Positions 26,417 to 37,000 of a DNA stretch of 64,000 nucleotides are shown piece after piece (the stretch's first letter is position 1; the number at the start of each line of letters is the position of its first letter). The translations under genes and the position numbers were made by a program. The stretch lies in the NCBI RefSeq assembly GCF_901709675.1, contig NC_051106.1, positions 8,442,001-8,506,000 on the forward strand, in the 5' to 3' direction. The notes under the pieces are model-generated. The model ran no database searches, was not told the DNA's origin, and saw only the letters and a list, made by a program, of their open reading frames with translations. This DNA is from Syngnathus acus. Taxonomy: Eukaryota > Chordata > Actinopteri > Syngnathiformes > Syngnathidae.

Positions 26417-27814
26417 TTTGACCCCTGCCCACCCCGGAAACGCAAGGAACCGGGATCAGGGTCAAATCCAAAGCGGTGGAGAAGAAAAGGCAGGTGGAGC
26501 GCGCTTGACGCTCCAATGAAGCAGGCGGCCAGGTACAAACAGGTTGCTCCGGGTTGGGTTCTGACACCGAAGGCAAGAAGGAAAGTAGCACTTTCTTTTC
26601 CCTTTCCTCGTTTCTTTCTGGCACAGAATCCGACAGAACCTGCAGGACGCCTCCACCAGGAAAGTAGTCGAGCAGCATGGCGAAGATGAGAACGACGAGG
26701 AGGAGGATCCTCATTCGGGCCGTCAAAAGTGGCATTATTATGCTAATGAGATCCTGAGGTGGCGAACGGGTCGAGCAGGTAAAACGAGAGAAAAATACCA
26801 CAACATTAATTAAGAACACACCCTTGTTTTGACAATGTTTTGTTTGATTACGTTTGCTTTCTGGTATTTCAAGTTGAAAGGTTGAGTTTTTTTTCTTTTG
26901 TCAAATTCTCAACAAATGGAATAGTGTCCCAGAAATATCACACTATATTTAGTACTTTATAAAGAAGTAAAAAGTAGTACTTTTCCAACAACCCAACAAT
27001 AAATTCATCGACCAATCATTTTTAGAATAGCTTGTCTAATAAAAGTAAATAAATCATAAGAAATATTTTTTAAAAAGCTACACTTACATATACACCCAAA
27101 CCCTCTTTTGAAAACCTATTTTGAAACCCTTACCCTCCTGTCAAAACATACTTTGTTAAAAAAAAACTTAATTTGAAACCCAATACTAGTTTAAAACCCT
27201 ACTTTGAAACCCTAACCTTAATTTAAAACCCCACTTTCAAACCCTGACCCTAAACGGAAGCACAACTTTGAAACTCTAAAGATAGTTAAAAATAAACAAA
27301 AATAATAAACAAGCACATTGTTGTTATATTTACTTTTACAAAAAAAATGCAGCTTCATTTAGTTTTCTTTCTTTTTGAAAAAGCATTTTGTTAGTTTCAA
27401 TTCATGAGACAAACCAAACACTATTTCAGAGTATTTGTGACTAAACAAACCGAATCGCCCTCATATTGTTCTCGTAACAACAGACGGGCAAATCTACGTA
27501 AAACCTTGCGCAATTATCAACATTGTTTATGACAATTAGTCTCGTGTTCGTTTTGAACGTCGTCATAACCTTCAATCTGTCGAACGCCGCTCTCAACTTT
27601 CCAATCAAAGCTTTATGAAGTAACCATATGGCACCTTTTATACTTTGAAATTTCATGCCTTCACGTCTTTCGCAACGTCACAAAATAAACATACCAACGC
27701 CTCACCGCGACATCGCTCCTAGGGACTTGTCGCCCGCCCGCCCGCTGGCCGTGCGTTTAAGTCGAGTTTCTGAATCCCACCGACTTCTCTGCGGCCTCAT
27801 CCTTCACTTGGAAA
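26417..27814. promoter_or_regulatory. Divergent intergenic region between rabgap1l-like and galectin-like genes
   Basis: The two genes start head to head about 1.4 kb apart, so this stretch should hold both promoters. Positions 27660-27780 are richer in CpG. A degenerate repeat lies at 27090-27260. No TATA box was confidently placed; TTTTATACTTTG near 27637 is a weak candidate for the rightward gene. Confidence 0.35.
27090..27260. repeat. Degenerate tandem repeat with AAACCCTAA-like core
   Basis: Variants of TTTGAAACCCTAACCTTAA recur roughly every 18-22 bp, about eight times, with many substitutions. The core resembles the vertebrate telomere complement but the unit is longer and A/T-rich, so it is not simple telomeric DNA. 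Confidence 0.5.
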
Positions 27815-29380
27815 ATGAACGTTACTTATCCACAGCGGAAACCTGTGAGTATACCGACCGTTGTTTTGTCTCACTTAATTGATAACAGCCATCCAATTTG
27901 GAAAATGTTGAGCGAATATTGACGCCCAATGAAATGAATTGTGTGCAGTTATCAAATTAGTGTTAGGGTTTCAAATATTTTAACTAGTTTCAAACTAATT
28001 TGAAATTCTAACCCTCAGGGAAAATAAACAACAATAATTGGAAAAACGGGGAAGAAAACGGAATCAATCCATACAAATATAAAACGCACATTGCGATGTG
28101 GACAAAAGGTTTGGAATGACGAATAATTTGACTTTCATCCTCTTAGGATCAGAATTCGAGTCAGCAATCCGCCCAGGATGGCGTGCAGTGCTGGCACGTG
28201 GCCGTCGTCGTTGCGCTCCTGGTGGCCATCTTGGTGGCCATCTTAATCCTGGTGCCCATCTACACTTTAAACAACACGGGCGGCGGAGGCACCCCAGACG
28301 TCATAGGCCACTCAGACATAGACATGGACTCCACATTCGGCAATGACCTCTTCACCGACGTGGACTCCTTTGACTACCTGAACCCGTCTGAAAACGTAAG
28401 ATGAGCAGGATGACAACGGCGATGTAACAGCGACTTAGCTAATGATGCTCAGCTAATCAAATCAAATGCTCTTAGTTCCAGATGGTGACAAACCACTCTC
28501 TGGATTTCACTCAAAAACTGGCGCTGAACATGATCAACAACTTGGTCAAATCTGGCAAGGTTGACTTCGTGAGTGATCTGGTGGGGAACTCAACAAAAGT
28601 CACATGACGCCACGATAATGCTAACTGTGTTTTCTTTCCGTCAGAAATCAAGCAACTACACGAGCCTGCCCTGCAAGAACACGTGCACACGCAAAAACAT
28701 CACATGCGCTCAAAGACTCGTTTTGATTGATGCGGGTGGTGTGAGTTTTAGGGCGCGACCAAACATGGGCCAAAATAGCCAGCAAATTGAAGAACACTAA
28801 ATGCGCCATTTTCTTCTCCCCAAATGGTCGCAGGGTGTTAAAAGCACGGATCTGAGTAACGGGCTCCATGTGGGCAGCGCCATCGCCATCAGAGGGAAAC
28901 TCAAGACAACCACCCAGCGGTAGGTACAAGACCACGGGCGTCGTCAATAAGGCCGTGGCCATGACGACACGGCGCCGCTTTTGTCTTGCAGTTTTGTCAT
29001 CGACCTGCTGATGAGTAACGGAAAGGCCATGCACCTGAACCCTCGCCTTCGATACTTCACCGACAACAACGTGCTAGTGGTCAACTCCTTCCTGAATAAC
29101 GTCTGGGGTTACGAACAGCGCCATACCACCAACTTCCCCTTTGCAGCCGGGAAGTTCTTTGAGGTTCTGGTTGGGCGGGCAATATTGCTACGTGTCGATC
29201 CTTTTCCAATGCTGCTGTCTCGTTGCGGTTCAGATCGTCATCCGGTGCAACGCCAAAGCGTTTAACATTACCGCCAACGGCCTCTCCATCACCTTTGACT
29301 ACCAAGCAGGCGTCCAACTGAAGAAGATCATGAGCATGCAGCTTGAAAACATCGAAGTGATCGATGTCATGCTGATGTGA
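27815..29380 (+). CDS. Predicted type II membrane-anchored galectin, unrecognised gene
   Basis: Seven exons (27815-27844, 28147-28395, 28476-28568, 28645-28740, 28834-28919, 28992-29163, 29234-29380) join with consensus splice sites and one open frame to give 290 residues. Residues 1-26 are a short N-terminal tail with R8 and K9. Residues 27-49 (HVAVVVALLVAILVAILILV...) are one hydrophobic membrane segment. Residues 50-124 are an acidic stem. Residues 125-156 hold three cysteines (134, 138, 145). Residues about 175-290 are a galectin domain with H199, N201, R203, V214, N216, W223, E226 and R228, matching the canonical H-x-N-P-R, V-x-N and W-x-x-E-x-R sugar-contact pattern. N-glycosylation sequons are at N52, N99, N128, N142 and N253, consistent with a luminal or extracellular C-terminus. 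It probably binds beta-galactosides at the cell surface or in the Golgi; this is inference. Known galectins lack signal or membrane segments. Confidence 0.88.
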
Positions 29381-29625
29381 CATGGCGGCGGCGACTAGCA
29401 TCGTGTATTTCTGATCCTACTAGCACGCATATTAAGGATTGTCAACTTTATTCTAACATGACTTTATTTATATCAATGTAGTTGATCACGGCCGACTGTA
29501 TGACTTTGTGTAAAATGATAGTTACAGTGACAGATTGAGGGAAGAATGACATTTGAACATTGATGTTGATCTTTTGTACTTGTTTCCTTCCACTTTAGTC
29601 CAATAAACAGCATAAAACGTTTTTT
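29381..29625 (+). other. 3' UTR and poly(A) signal of the galectin-like gene
   Basis: The stop codon TGA is at 29378-29380. A canonical AATAAA lies at 29602-29607, 220 nt downstream, followed by a T-rich stretch suited to cleavage and polyadenylation. Confidence 0.65.
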
Positions 29626-30803
29626 TCTGCGTTAAACTGCATTAGTATGGCATCGCTTAAAAAAATAGAATAAAATTGTGAGGAAATTATGAACTTGTTC
29701 GAAACAGTGCACAGGTGTACTAAGTCACAGGCCGACTGCATCAAGTACTTGTCTTTATACATTTTGAAATAATCAACTCTGACGTGTTTGTATAAACAGG
29801 AAGTAGGCCCAAACGTAAACGTGCACAGCATGGAAGACATCACCTCCATGCAGGGACAAATACAGCATATGATTTTTGTTGTTGTTGGACACAAAATTCT
29901 TCATTGTCATAATTCTATATAGAAAAAAAATCTTTCAGCCAAGGTATACAGTTAGCCCTCAGTTTTGCGTTTCAGTGAACACGAGCAGGGTGTGGGTGAA
30001 CTGAAACGCCACAAAGGTCGGGGGGGGGGGGGGATGACCTAAAATAACTAAACTAAAAAATAATGGACTAAATAAATGTGTAGTAGTAGTTACTGGAAAA
30101 TTCATGAAACATTTAAATTATTTTTTAAAAAGTCAGTTAAAAGTAATAAGTGATAGCTTCTAAACTACAAGAGAGTTTCTGTGGCGTATTGTATTTAAAA
30201 AAAAAAAAATTATGTGATTAATTTGAACAAGCCCCCCATGCACACAATCACAGACAATTACTTTATTTAATTTTAAAAAAGAGGGAAAACTAGTAGGATA
30301 ACCCTTCAAATATTTAGAAGTTGTATATTAAATAAATCCTAAAATTATTTCTTAAAATATGAGTAATTATGAATGTATCATACTATATGTTCTCCTTTTG
30401 TTATATTTTTAGATCTTTCTATATGTGCTGTATGAATCTAGAATCTATCTAAATATGTCAAAAGTTTTGAGTATGTTAAAGCCCTCACAAAAGCTAAAAT
30501 ATGTCTCACAAAATGGAAAGAAAAGTTAAGAAATAAATCAATTTTGATTGGATGCTAAAAAATAGTATTTTGAAATCTTTCATTTTCTTGCAAGTGCTAA
30601 AAATATATTATTTTACTTTCTTGGAAGTGCTAAAGTTTTGAATACTTTTAACACTAAAAGAAGTCGCAATTCAAAAGCGGGAATAAGAATGAAAAAAAAT
30701 AAAAGAAATAAAGTTAATCATTTCAGATGCTAGAAACATTTTGGTGCTATGTTGCTCCAAAGCCACAAAAGTTCAGGTGGGCCGGTATTGCGCAGTTCAA
30801 AGG
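29626..30803. other. AT-rich spacer between convergent genes
   Basis: The galectin-like and fam163a genes converge here. The stretch is AT-rich, has a run of 14 G at about 30020-30033, and carries a minus-strand AATAAA at 30262-30267 that could end a fam163a 3' UTR of about 540 nt. No exon was recognised. Confidence 0.5.
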
Positions 30804-31361
30804 TCACACCTGGGTGCTGTAGGGCCTGGGCGGGGGGGTCGGACAGGCGTAACCCAACGGCAGCGGAGTCTCGTAGTACGTGTGGAAGCCCAGACGCTCG
30901 CCCCCGTTAAGCACTTGGGGGGCGGCGCGGCGGGTGTACGGCGAGCAGGCGAGGCACGGGACGCCGGCGTCCAGCTGCTCCAAAGAAACGGGAGTAATGG
31001 CGGCCCCGTCGTTGGCCAGCGCGTCGCACGTCTCGCACGGGAAGTGGGAGAGCGGGGTGGATGGTGCCGCCGGGGCTGGGGCCGAGCCCGCGTCCGTCTC
31101 GGAGTCATTCTTCTTACAGCAGTAGTACTGCGGACAGCACACCATATCACAAAGTCATAATTCTTATCATTTCATTTTCATAATAAAATGTTACCACCAT
31201 CAAATACTTTTCGTATACTCATTATATTGGCAAAACAAATCAAACCTTTTCAGGTAAGTGATTTTTACCTGCAGTCGACAATAACATAGGATGGCGACAA
31301 TGCACACGAGAATGACTCCGGCAAGAATTCCTCCTGCTATCACGATCGTTCCCGCTGACAT
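30804..31361 (-). CDS. fam163a: FAM163A-like small membrane protein, complete
   Basis: Two exons, 31269-31361 and 30804-31127, join in phase 0 to give 138 residues. The first exon encodes [20 protein letters not shown] followed by [11 protein letters not shown], nearly identical to the human FAM163A/B start; residues 6-26 form the single membrane segment. The second exon opens YYCCKK, a cysteine pair common to the family. The remainder ([27 protein letters not shown]) resembles FAM163A more than FAM163B. The C-terminus TQV fits a class I PDZ-ligand pattern, as human TDV does. FAM163A was described as a neuroblastoma-derived protein; its molecular role is unclear. A rabgap1l-like gene nearby agrees with the human 1q25 pairing, which also favours the A copy. 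Confidence 0.92.
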
Positions 31362-33953
31362 TCGACCAGATCTCCATCAAACCCTGCAAAAAGAGCAAAT
31401 TTGTATCATTAAAAAAAAATGGAGTTTTTGTATAACCTTGGTGTGTATGTGGGCAACGCCTCCATTACATCAGTGGAATAAATTATAAACGGGCTAGTCC
31501 ATGCTAATGTGGTGAAAAGTGATAGTGAACCTGCTTCTCCTCTTCTTCTTGTGCAGCAAGCTCAAACGTTGATGCAGTAATTATGAAGCCGTGGTAACCT
31601 ATTCCACCAACGCTAAAGGACTTGAGAAAGGAGCTGCAACACAATGGTGATGTCACAGTGTTGGAATTGTGGAGGTGAAAAGGTTTCACGCTCCTCATCC
31701 ACGACACTATTTTTAGCTTGGTGTCATCCTTTCATTTATTTGTCATTAGCCCTCTCGGAGAGAGACACGCGTACATGCTAGCAAGAGCGTGCGCGTAAAT
31801 GAACAAAATGGAAACAGTTGAATGGATTTTTGATGTGGATGATGTGAGGCGGACCTGCTTTTCTTTTGCACGGGTATACAGCGGTGGTGATGTAGTGGCT
31901 TGTCTCCATCGTCTGGTTGCCGGGCAACCAGCTGAGCAGCAGAAAAGAGCTTAGTTTAAAGATGCCCCATAGGCTGAAACGTCTCTTTTGCGGCACAAAA
32001 ATAAGTCATGCAAGCAACTAAGTGAGCTTAGCTAAAATTACTATCTGTTTTTATTATTTTATTTTTTTACAGAATCAGAATATTTTGCATGCAAACTAGT
32101 TGTCTAATTTTGACCAACTAAAGGGAGTGATGTCACCAATAGTAATAATTCAGTAAGTCCAATTCTACCCTAGCCACCTTGCAGTTTCTTTAATATGAAA
32201 AATTAACAACACATCATATTTTTCTGCTTCTAAATAAAAGACGATTAAGGTGCAGACCGTATATCTTCTTCTTCTATAGAGGGTGAGAGGATCTCTCCAT
32301 TCTTAAATCATGATAGGAAGACGGCAAGCAGGAAATCACGGCTGCCTGCTTTGCAATTTTAAAGCCCTGCAGGCCTCAATTATTCACGTGGCGTTCCTGC
32401 CGACAATATTTTTCCATCAGGGGCCAATTTAGACAGAACGAGAAGAAGACGGCAACGGGAATGGTGAAATTGCGGCTGCTAGAAAAGTGTGGAAGATTTT
32501 CAAATCACCAGTCTTTCTTTACCGTGAAGGCTGAGGACTGTGACGGAACACATACACATCAGTTGACTGCTTCCCCCAAGACAAATAACGAAAATAATAC
32601 TGTACACAATTCACCAATTTTGAGGAGGGGTAGCTAAATAATGAATAAATGTTTAAAGGGCTCTTGAGAAGAATAGAATACAACTAATGCGTTAATTGTC
32701 TTTGACATATGCCTGGTACTCTCTGCACTTGAGTAAACAACTCCCTCGGCAACAGAATGGGAAATGTGCACTTATTTTGGAATTGCCTCCCATTACATTT
32801 AGACCATTGTCAGCATTTTAACCCTTCCTTTAGAGTCTACATTTATATTTATGATTCTCAAGTACGACCTATAGATTTTCTGTCCTGTTTTATTTATTTT
32901 TTTTTAAACAATAAAGGGATACGCTAGAGAATTTACTTGGAATGTTACTTTTATACTAACATATAATAACATATAACGGACAGATGAGGGGGAAATGTGC
33001 GCAATGATATGAAGTTAAGTGCGCATCTTAAATCAGTGATTGGCCTCATTGTTGCGCAGCTCAGCTGGATGCGCAAACTCTTATTCTTACCTTTTCACGC
33101 AAAATCTCTGCAACCCGTTTCTTCTGGCAACCTCGCTGCACACGAACCAGAACCATCACGTCATTACGTGCCAGCCCGGCATCTTCTTCTCCGTTGCTTC
33201 AGTGCCAAGAACCGGCGAGGACCTGTGGAAAACCTCTGGGAGACCTCCTCGGTAACCAGCGGGAGACGAGGCGGCGGCAGGCCGGCAAAGAGTCGCTCCT
33301 CCTCGGCATGCCTGCGTCCTCGCGCCCCGCTCCCTGGTGGTAGTGTTGGTGGGCGCTTGGTCGCGCATTCTCGGTGGTCCCGGCGGGGCGGTGTTAGGAG
33401 GAAGCTGCTGGAACACAAGTGTGACAATCAACAGATTTATCATTTATCCTTTAATTCATTCAAATATTTGATAAAACAAACCATACGTACGAAAAATATG
33501 GCCAATGTCGTCTCCAATCCAGATAAAGACCGACTATGAAAATGTTAATTTCCCCGAGCGCAATACCACTTTAAATCTCAAGAGGCATCAGTAAGTCAGT
33601 TGGAATGAACATTAAAATCTAAAAGGAGTCGCTTGGGGGAACACAGTATAACATTGTGATGAGAGATCTACAATTTGTACAATTAGCAACAAGAAGACAT
33701 TTTGAAGCCAAACGATAAGTCTGTCTGTTATGGTTAAAGGGTGCCACCTGGTGGTTGAATGCTTACACAAAATATTCACTGTGGGTGATGAGGAGAAAAA
33801 AAAAAAATCCCTGTGGCTAAGATAGCATTGCAGAGCAATTCAAAAGGTGGGCTAGATGGAAAATTGGACATTAGATGATGCACCCCATTGTGCACACACA
33901 AATACCCATTGAGGAAATCTAAAGAGTAGGTTCAAATGTGCAGAGGTGATTCT
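31362..33953. other. Upstream region of fam163a and spacer to nrdc
   Basis: Mostly AT-rich with no recognised coding exon. A GC- and CpG-rich island at about 33130-33420 is a candidate fam163a promoter with a non-coding first exon, since fam163a is transcribed leftward from here; this rests on composition only. Open frames of up to 180 codons across the island have no family resemblance. Confidence 0.35.
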
Positions 33954-34035
33954 TTTATTGAGTCAAACTACTACACTCATCACTGAAAGTATTCCTTTGC
34001 ACGCTTCATTTCACAGCAAGGAGCAGGTCAGCCGA
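33954..34035 (-). terminator. nrdc: Short 3' UTR and poly(A) signal of nrdc
   Basis: Minus-strand AATAAA at 33954-33959 lies 77 nt beyond the nrdc stop codon at 34036-34038, giving a short 3' UTR. Confidence 0.6.
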
Positions 34036-37000
34036 TTAGTGACTCCTGTGATAGGGAAAAAGGGCCAACTTTTGAATGAACGCATTGATGTCCAAGATGG
34101 CGGTGGCGCCCGCCATCTTGGCCGAGGGCGTCAGGAAGGAGAGCCTGGACACTTCGCCGTAAGCCGAGCTGCCCTGGGCGGGGAGTCCCCGGCCATCGTC
34201 ATTGTTCTGGTCGTCGCCCTCCTTGACGCCGAAGCCCACCACCTGTCCGGCGGAAACAAAAGCGTCATTGTGCCTGGCGAGCGATGAGGAAGCAGGAAAG
34301 TGGCGTACGTGGACGCTGAGTTTGCGGCTGTCGGTTCCTCGATGGTCGCGGAACCAGGTGAGCAGCTCGCTGCGGCTCATTTGCTTCAAGGCCTTGATCT
34401 GATCGCAGAGGGAAATGGAAAAAGACGCTCATCCGCTGTATCGAGTGGGCCGTTGTGTGCGTGTGTCACCTCTCTGTTGAGTCGGTCAAACACGTATTGC
34501 TTTGTGACCACCTCGCTCCAGTTTCTGTCCACCTCCTCGCCCAAGTGTGTGTCGTCACACTCCTTCAGCTTCATCAGAGTGCTCACCTGCAACACACACA
34601 CACACATGGAATGGAAGAGACACACATCAGGGAAAGGGGAGGCTTTGTGGGCAGGAATGATTCATTCCATTCTGACTCACACACACACACCTGAGCGTGG
34701 AAGGCCTCGTCAGTCAGCGCGCCGAGCGTCTCTCCAAATGAAACGAGGAACTCTTCAATTTTTAAGTCGGCCAGCTCCGTACTGAGAGCACATTGTTTAC
34801 AATTTGCGTGAAATGTCTTTTTGGTATTCCAATCGACATCGCAATGCAATTTTCAAAAGGCAAAAGCGATTAGCGATGCGTTGCAGACTCACTTGAACTT
34901 GGAAGCCTGCGTTTGCACTGTGATGGAGAAACCTAGAACGCCCGAAGTGTTCCTGCAGGCTGGGTAGACGTGGTACCTGCATAGCCCGGGAGAAAAAAAA
35001 AATGGACAAGAAAATAAGAAAACGGGTGAGATGCTTAAAGGCATGTTCCACAAAGTTTACAAAAAGGATAAAAGGTCACACCCAAGTGTCTCTTTGGTAC
35101 GAAGGAAGTCAAAACAAGGCTCCTCCATCAGCATCTGAAAAAAAAAAAAAAGCAGCACAAGTATTACTTTAGTCTTTTTTACACTTTTTTTTAAATGGCA
35201 GGAAATGAATGAAAATCTGAAACAAATTGAACAAGCACAATGATTATGAAAAAGAATCCAAGTATGGCTCACCACTAAGAGTTCCACCAGCGTATGCTCC
35301 TTCAAGTCTTTGGATCCAGACTACCATATGAAAACAGATGATTAATATTAATCCTTTAAAAATATTATTCCTAAACAGTTACCAAATAATTTTTTTATGT
35401 GTGTACCTGGTAGTAGACTGTGACCTCGGAGTTGGCGTCTCCCTTGTTCAGAGACTTGACTTTACAGATGTGATGCTGCCTCGGCAGCTCCACCACTCGG
35501 AACATCACTGGCACCTCTACTGGCAATTTGGAGAACTGCAGCTTGCTATGGAAGAGGAGATGGAGGAGGGATGAAAGTATGGCTGGAGTGAGGACGACAT
35601 GAAGGAGCAGATGATGGATTCCTCACGTGAGGCGAATGCAAACGACAGTGAGTGTGGCAAAGTGGTGGAAGCTCACTCACTCTGTCACGTACTCCAGGAA
35701 GCCTCGCGACTCCTGCGGTGCAAACACAAAAGTGGATAAGCACCAAGTTACCAACGCCTGACATCAAACTGATACCGGAGAACATCAAATGTCCATCTCT
35801 TACTATTTTCGAAACTCAATTGATTGAATACAAATGAAACTAAAAACCGTGGCCCTCACTTCACTGCTGAAGTTGCCCTGCACCAGGCCCTCGGCGTACA
35901 GTTCGGCCTTGAGTCGTCGGCTGAAATCCGCCAGCTCGTCGCTGCTCAGGCCGGCCATGAGCGTCTGGTACTTCTCCACCATGGACCAGCGGCCGTGCTC
36001 CAAAATCAGCAAGCGCACATCCCTGGAAGAAGCGAACATCTTTGCCACACATTCGCGCCACTAGAGGGCAGCATAAGACTGAACATGTAAAGCTTTGACT
36101 GACTTGTTAAGCTTGGAAGGCTTGATGAGGATGTTGAAGTAGGTTTTCTTCAGCTGCTCCGAGAACATGCTGAAGACGTCTGGAGGGGCCTTGAAGCTAG
36201 CCAGGTGGTCGATGATCAGGCGGAACAGCAGCTACAGCACATAGGTTGAGGAAAGTCAACAAAAAAGTGGTGCTCACTCACAGCCACTCTATTAGGTACA
36301 CTTCTAATGACCGCTGTTGGATTAGATTGCTGTAAATCTGCCAACTAGTGGTGAATGGTGGCATTACTTTACTCACAGGCAATTTGTCGTCAAATCCTTT
36401 GACCTTGATCACCAGCCCGTGCTCGCCCGCCACTAGTTTATACTCCAGCTGGGCCACCTCGGCCTCATATGCGGGCTCGGCCAGATTGTGGCCCAGGATG
36501 TTGACCAGCAGGTCGAAGAGCACCACGCTGCAAGGCAGGGAAGCAATGATTGCCAGAAAAGGAAATCGGTCGAGGTGACTGCACTTACGTTTTAGCCGAC
36601 TGCTGGATGACAGGAGAGATGAGATGAAATCTGATGTAGGCTGCCCAAGACCACGGGAAGAATTGTTATCAGAATCCACTTTGGGAAATTCCGTCATCCC
36701 TCGACAAAACGCACCTTTGAGAGTTTTGAATTTGTTATCCTTCTTGTACCAAAGGCAGCCTCTGTCGCTCTTGGTGATGCGCACGGGGAATTCTGTGTCG
36801 GGGCAGTCGGAAGGCTTGAGGGTGAAGTTAGAGGCTGGGGAATAAAAATAAATAAATAAATTGATGCTTCATTTTGAGATTTAGTTTCTAAAGAATAAGA
36901 CGTCATACTTTGTATACTAATGAAGGGAAGAAAATAGACAGACTGCCATTATTGTTTTTTCTCTCACAGGAAGGATTTTAATTTGCTAGCGGTACCAGTT

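Noticed and set aside
30741-31160. 139-codon plus-strand frame
   Set aside because: It is the antisense shadow of fam163a exon 2, kept open by GC-rich codon bias.
32997-33539. 180-codon plus-strand frame over a GC-rich island
   Set aside because: Low-complexity Arg/Pro/Ser composition follows the CpG content; open frames occur on the opposite strand too, so it is more likely promoter or UTR sequence.
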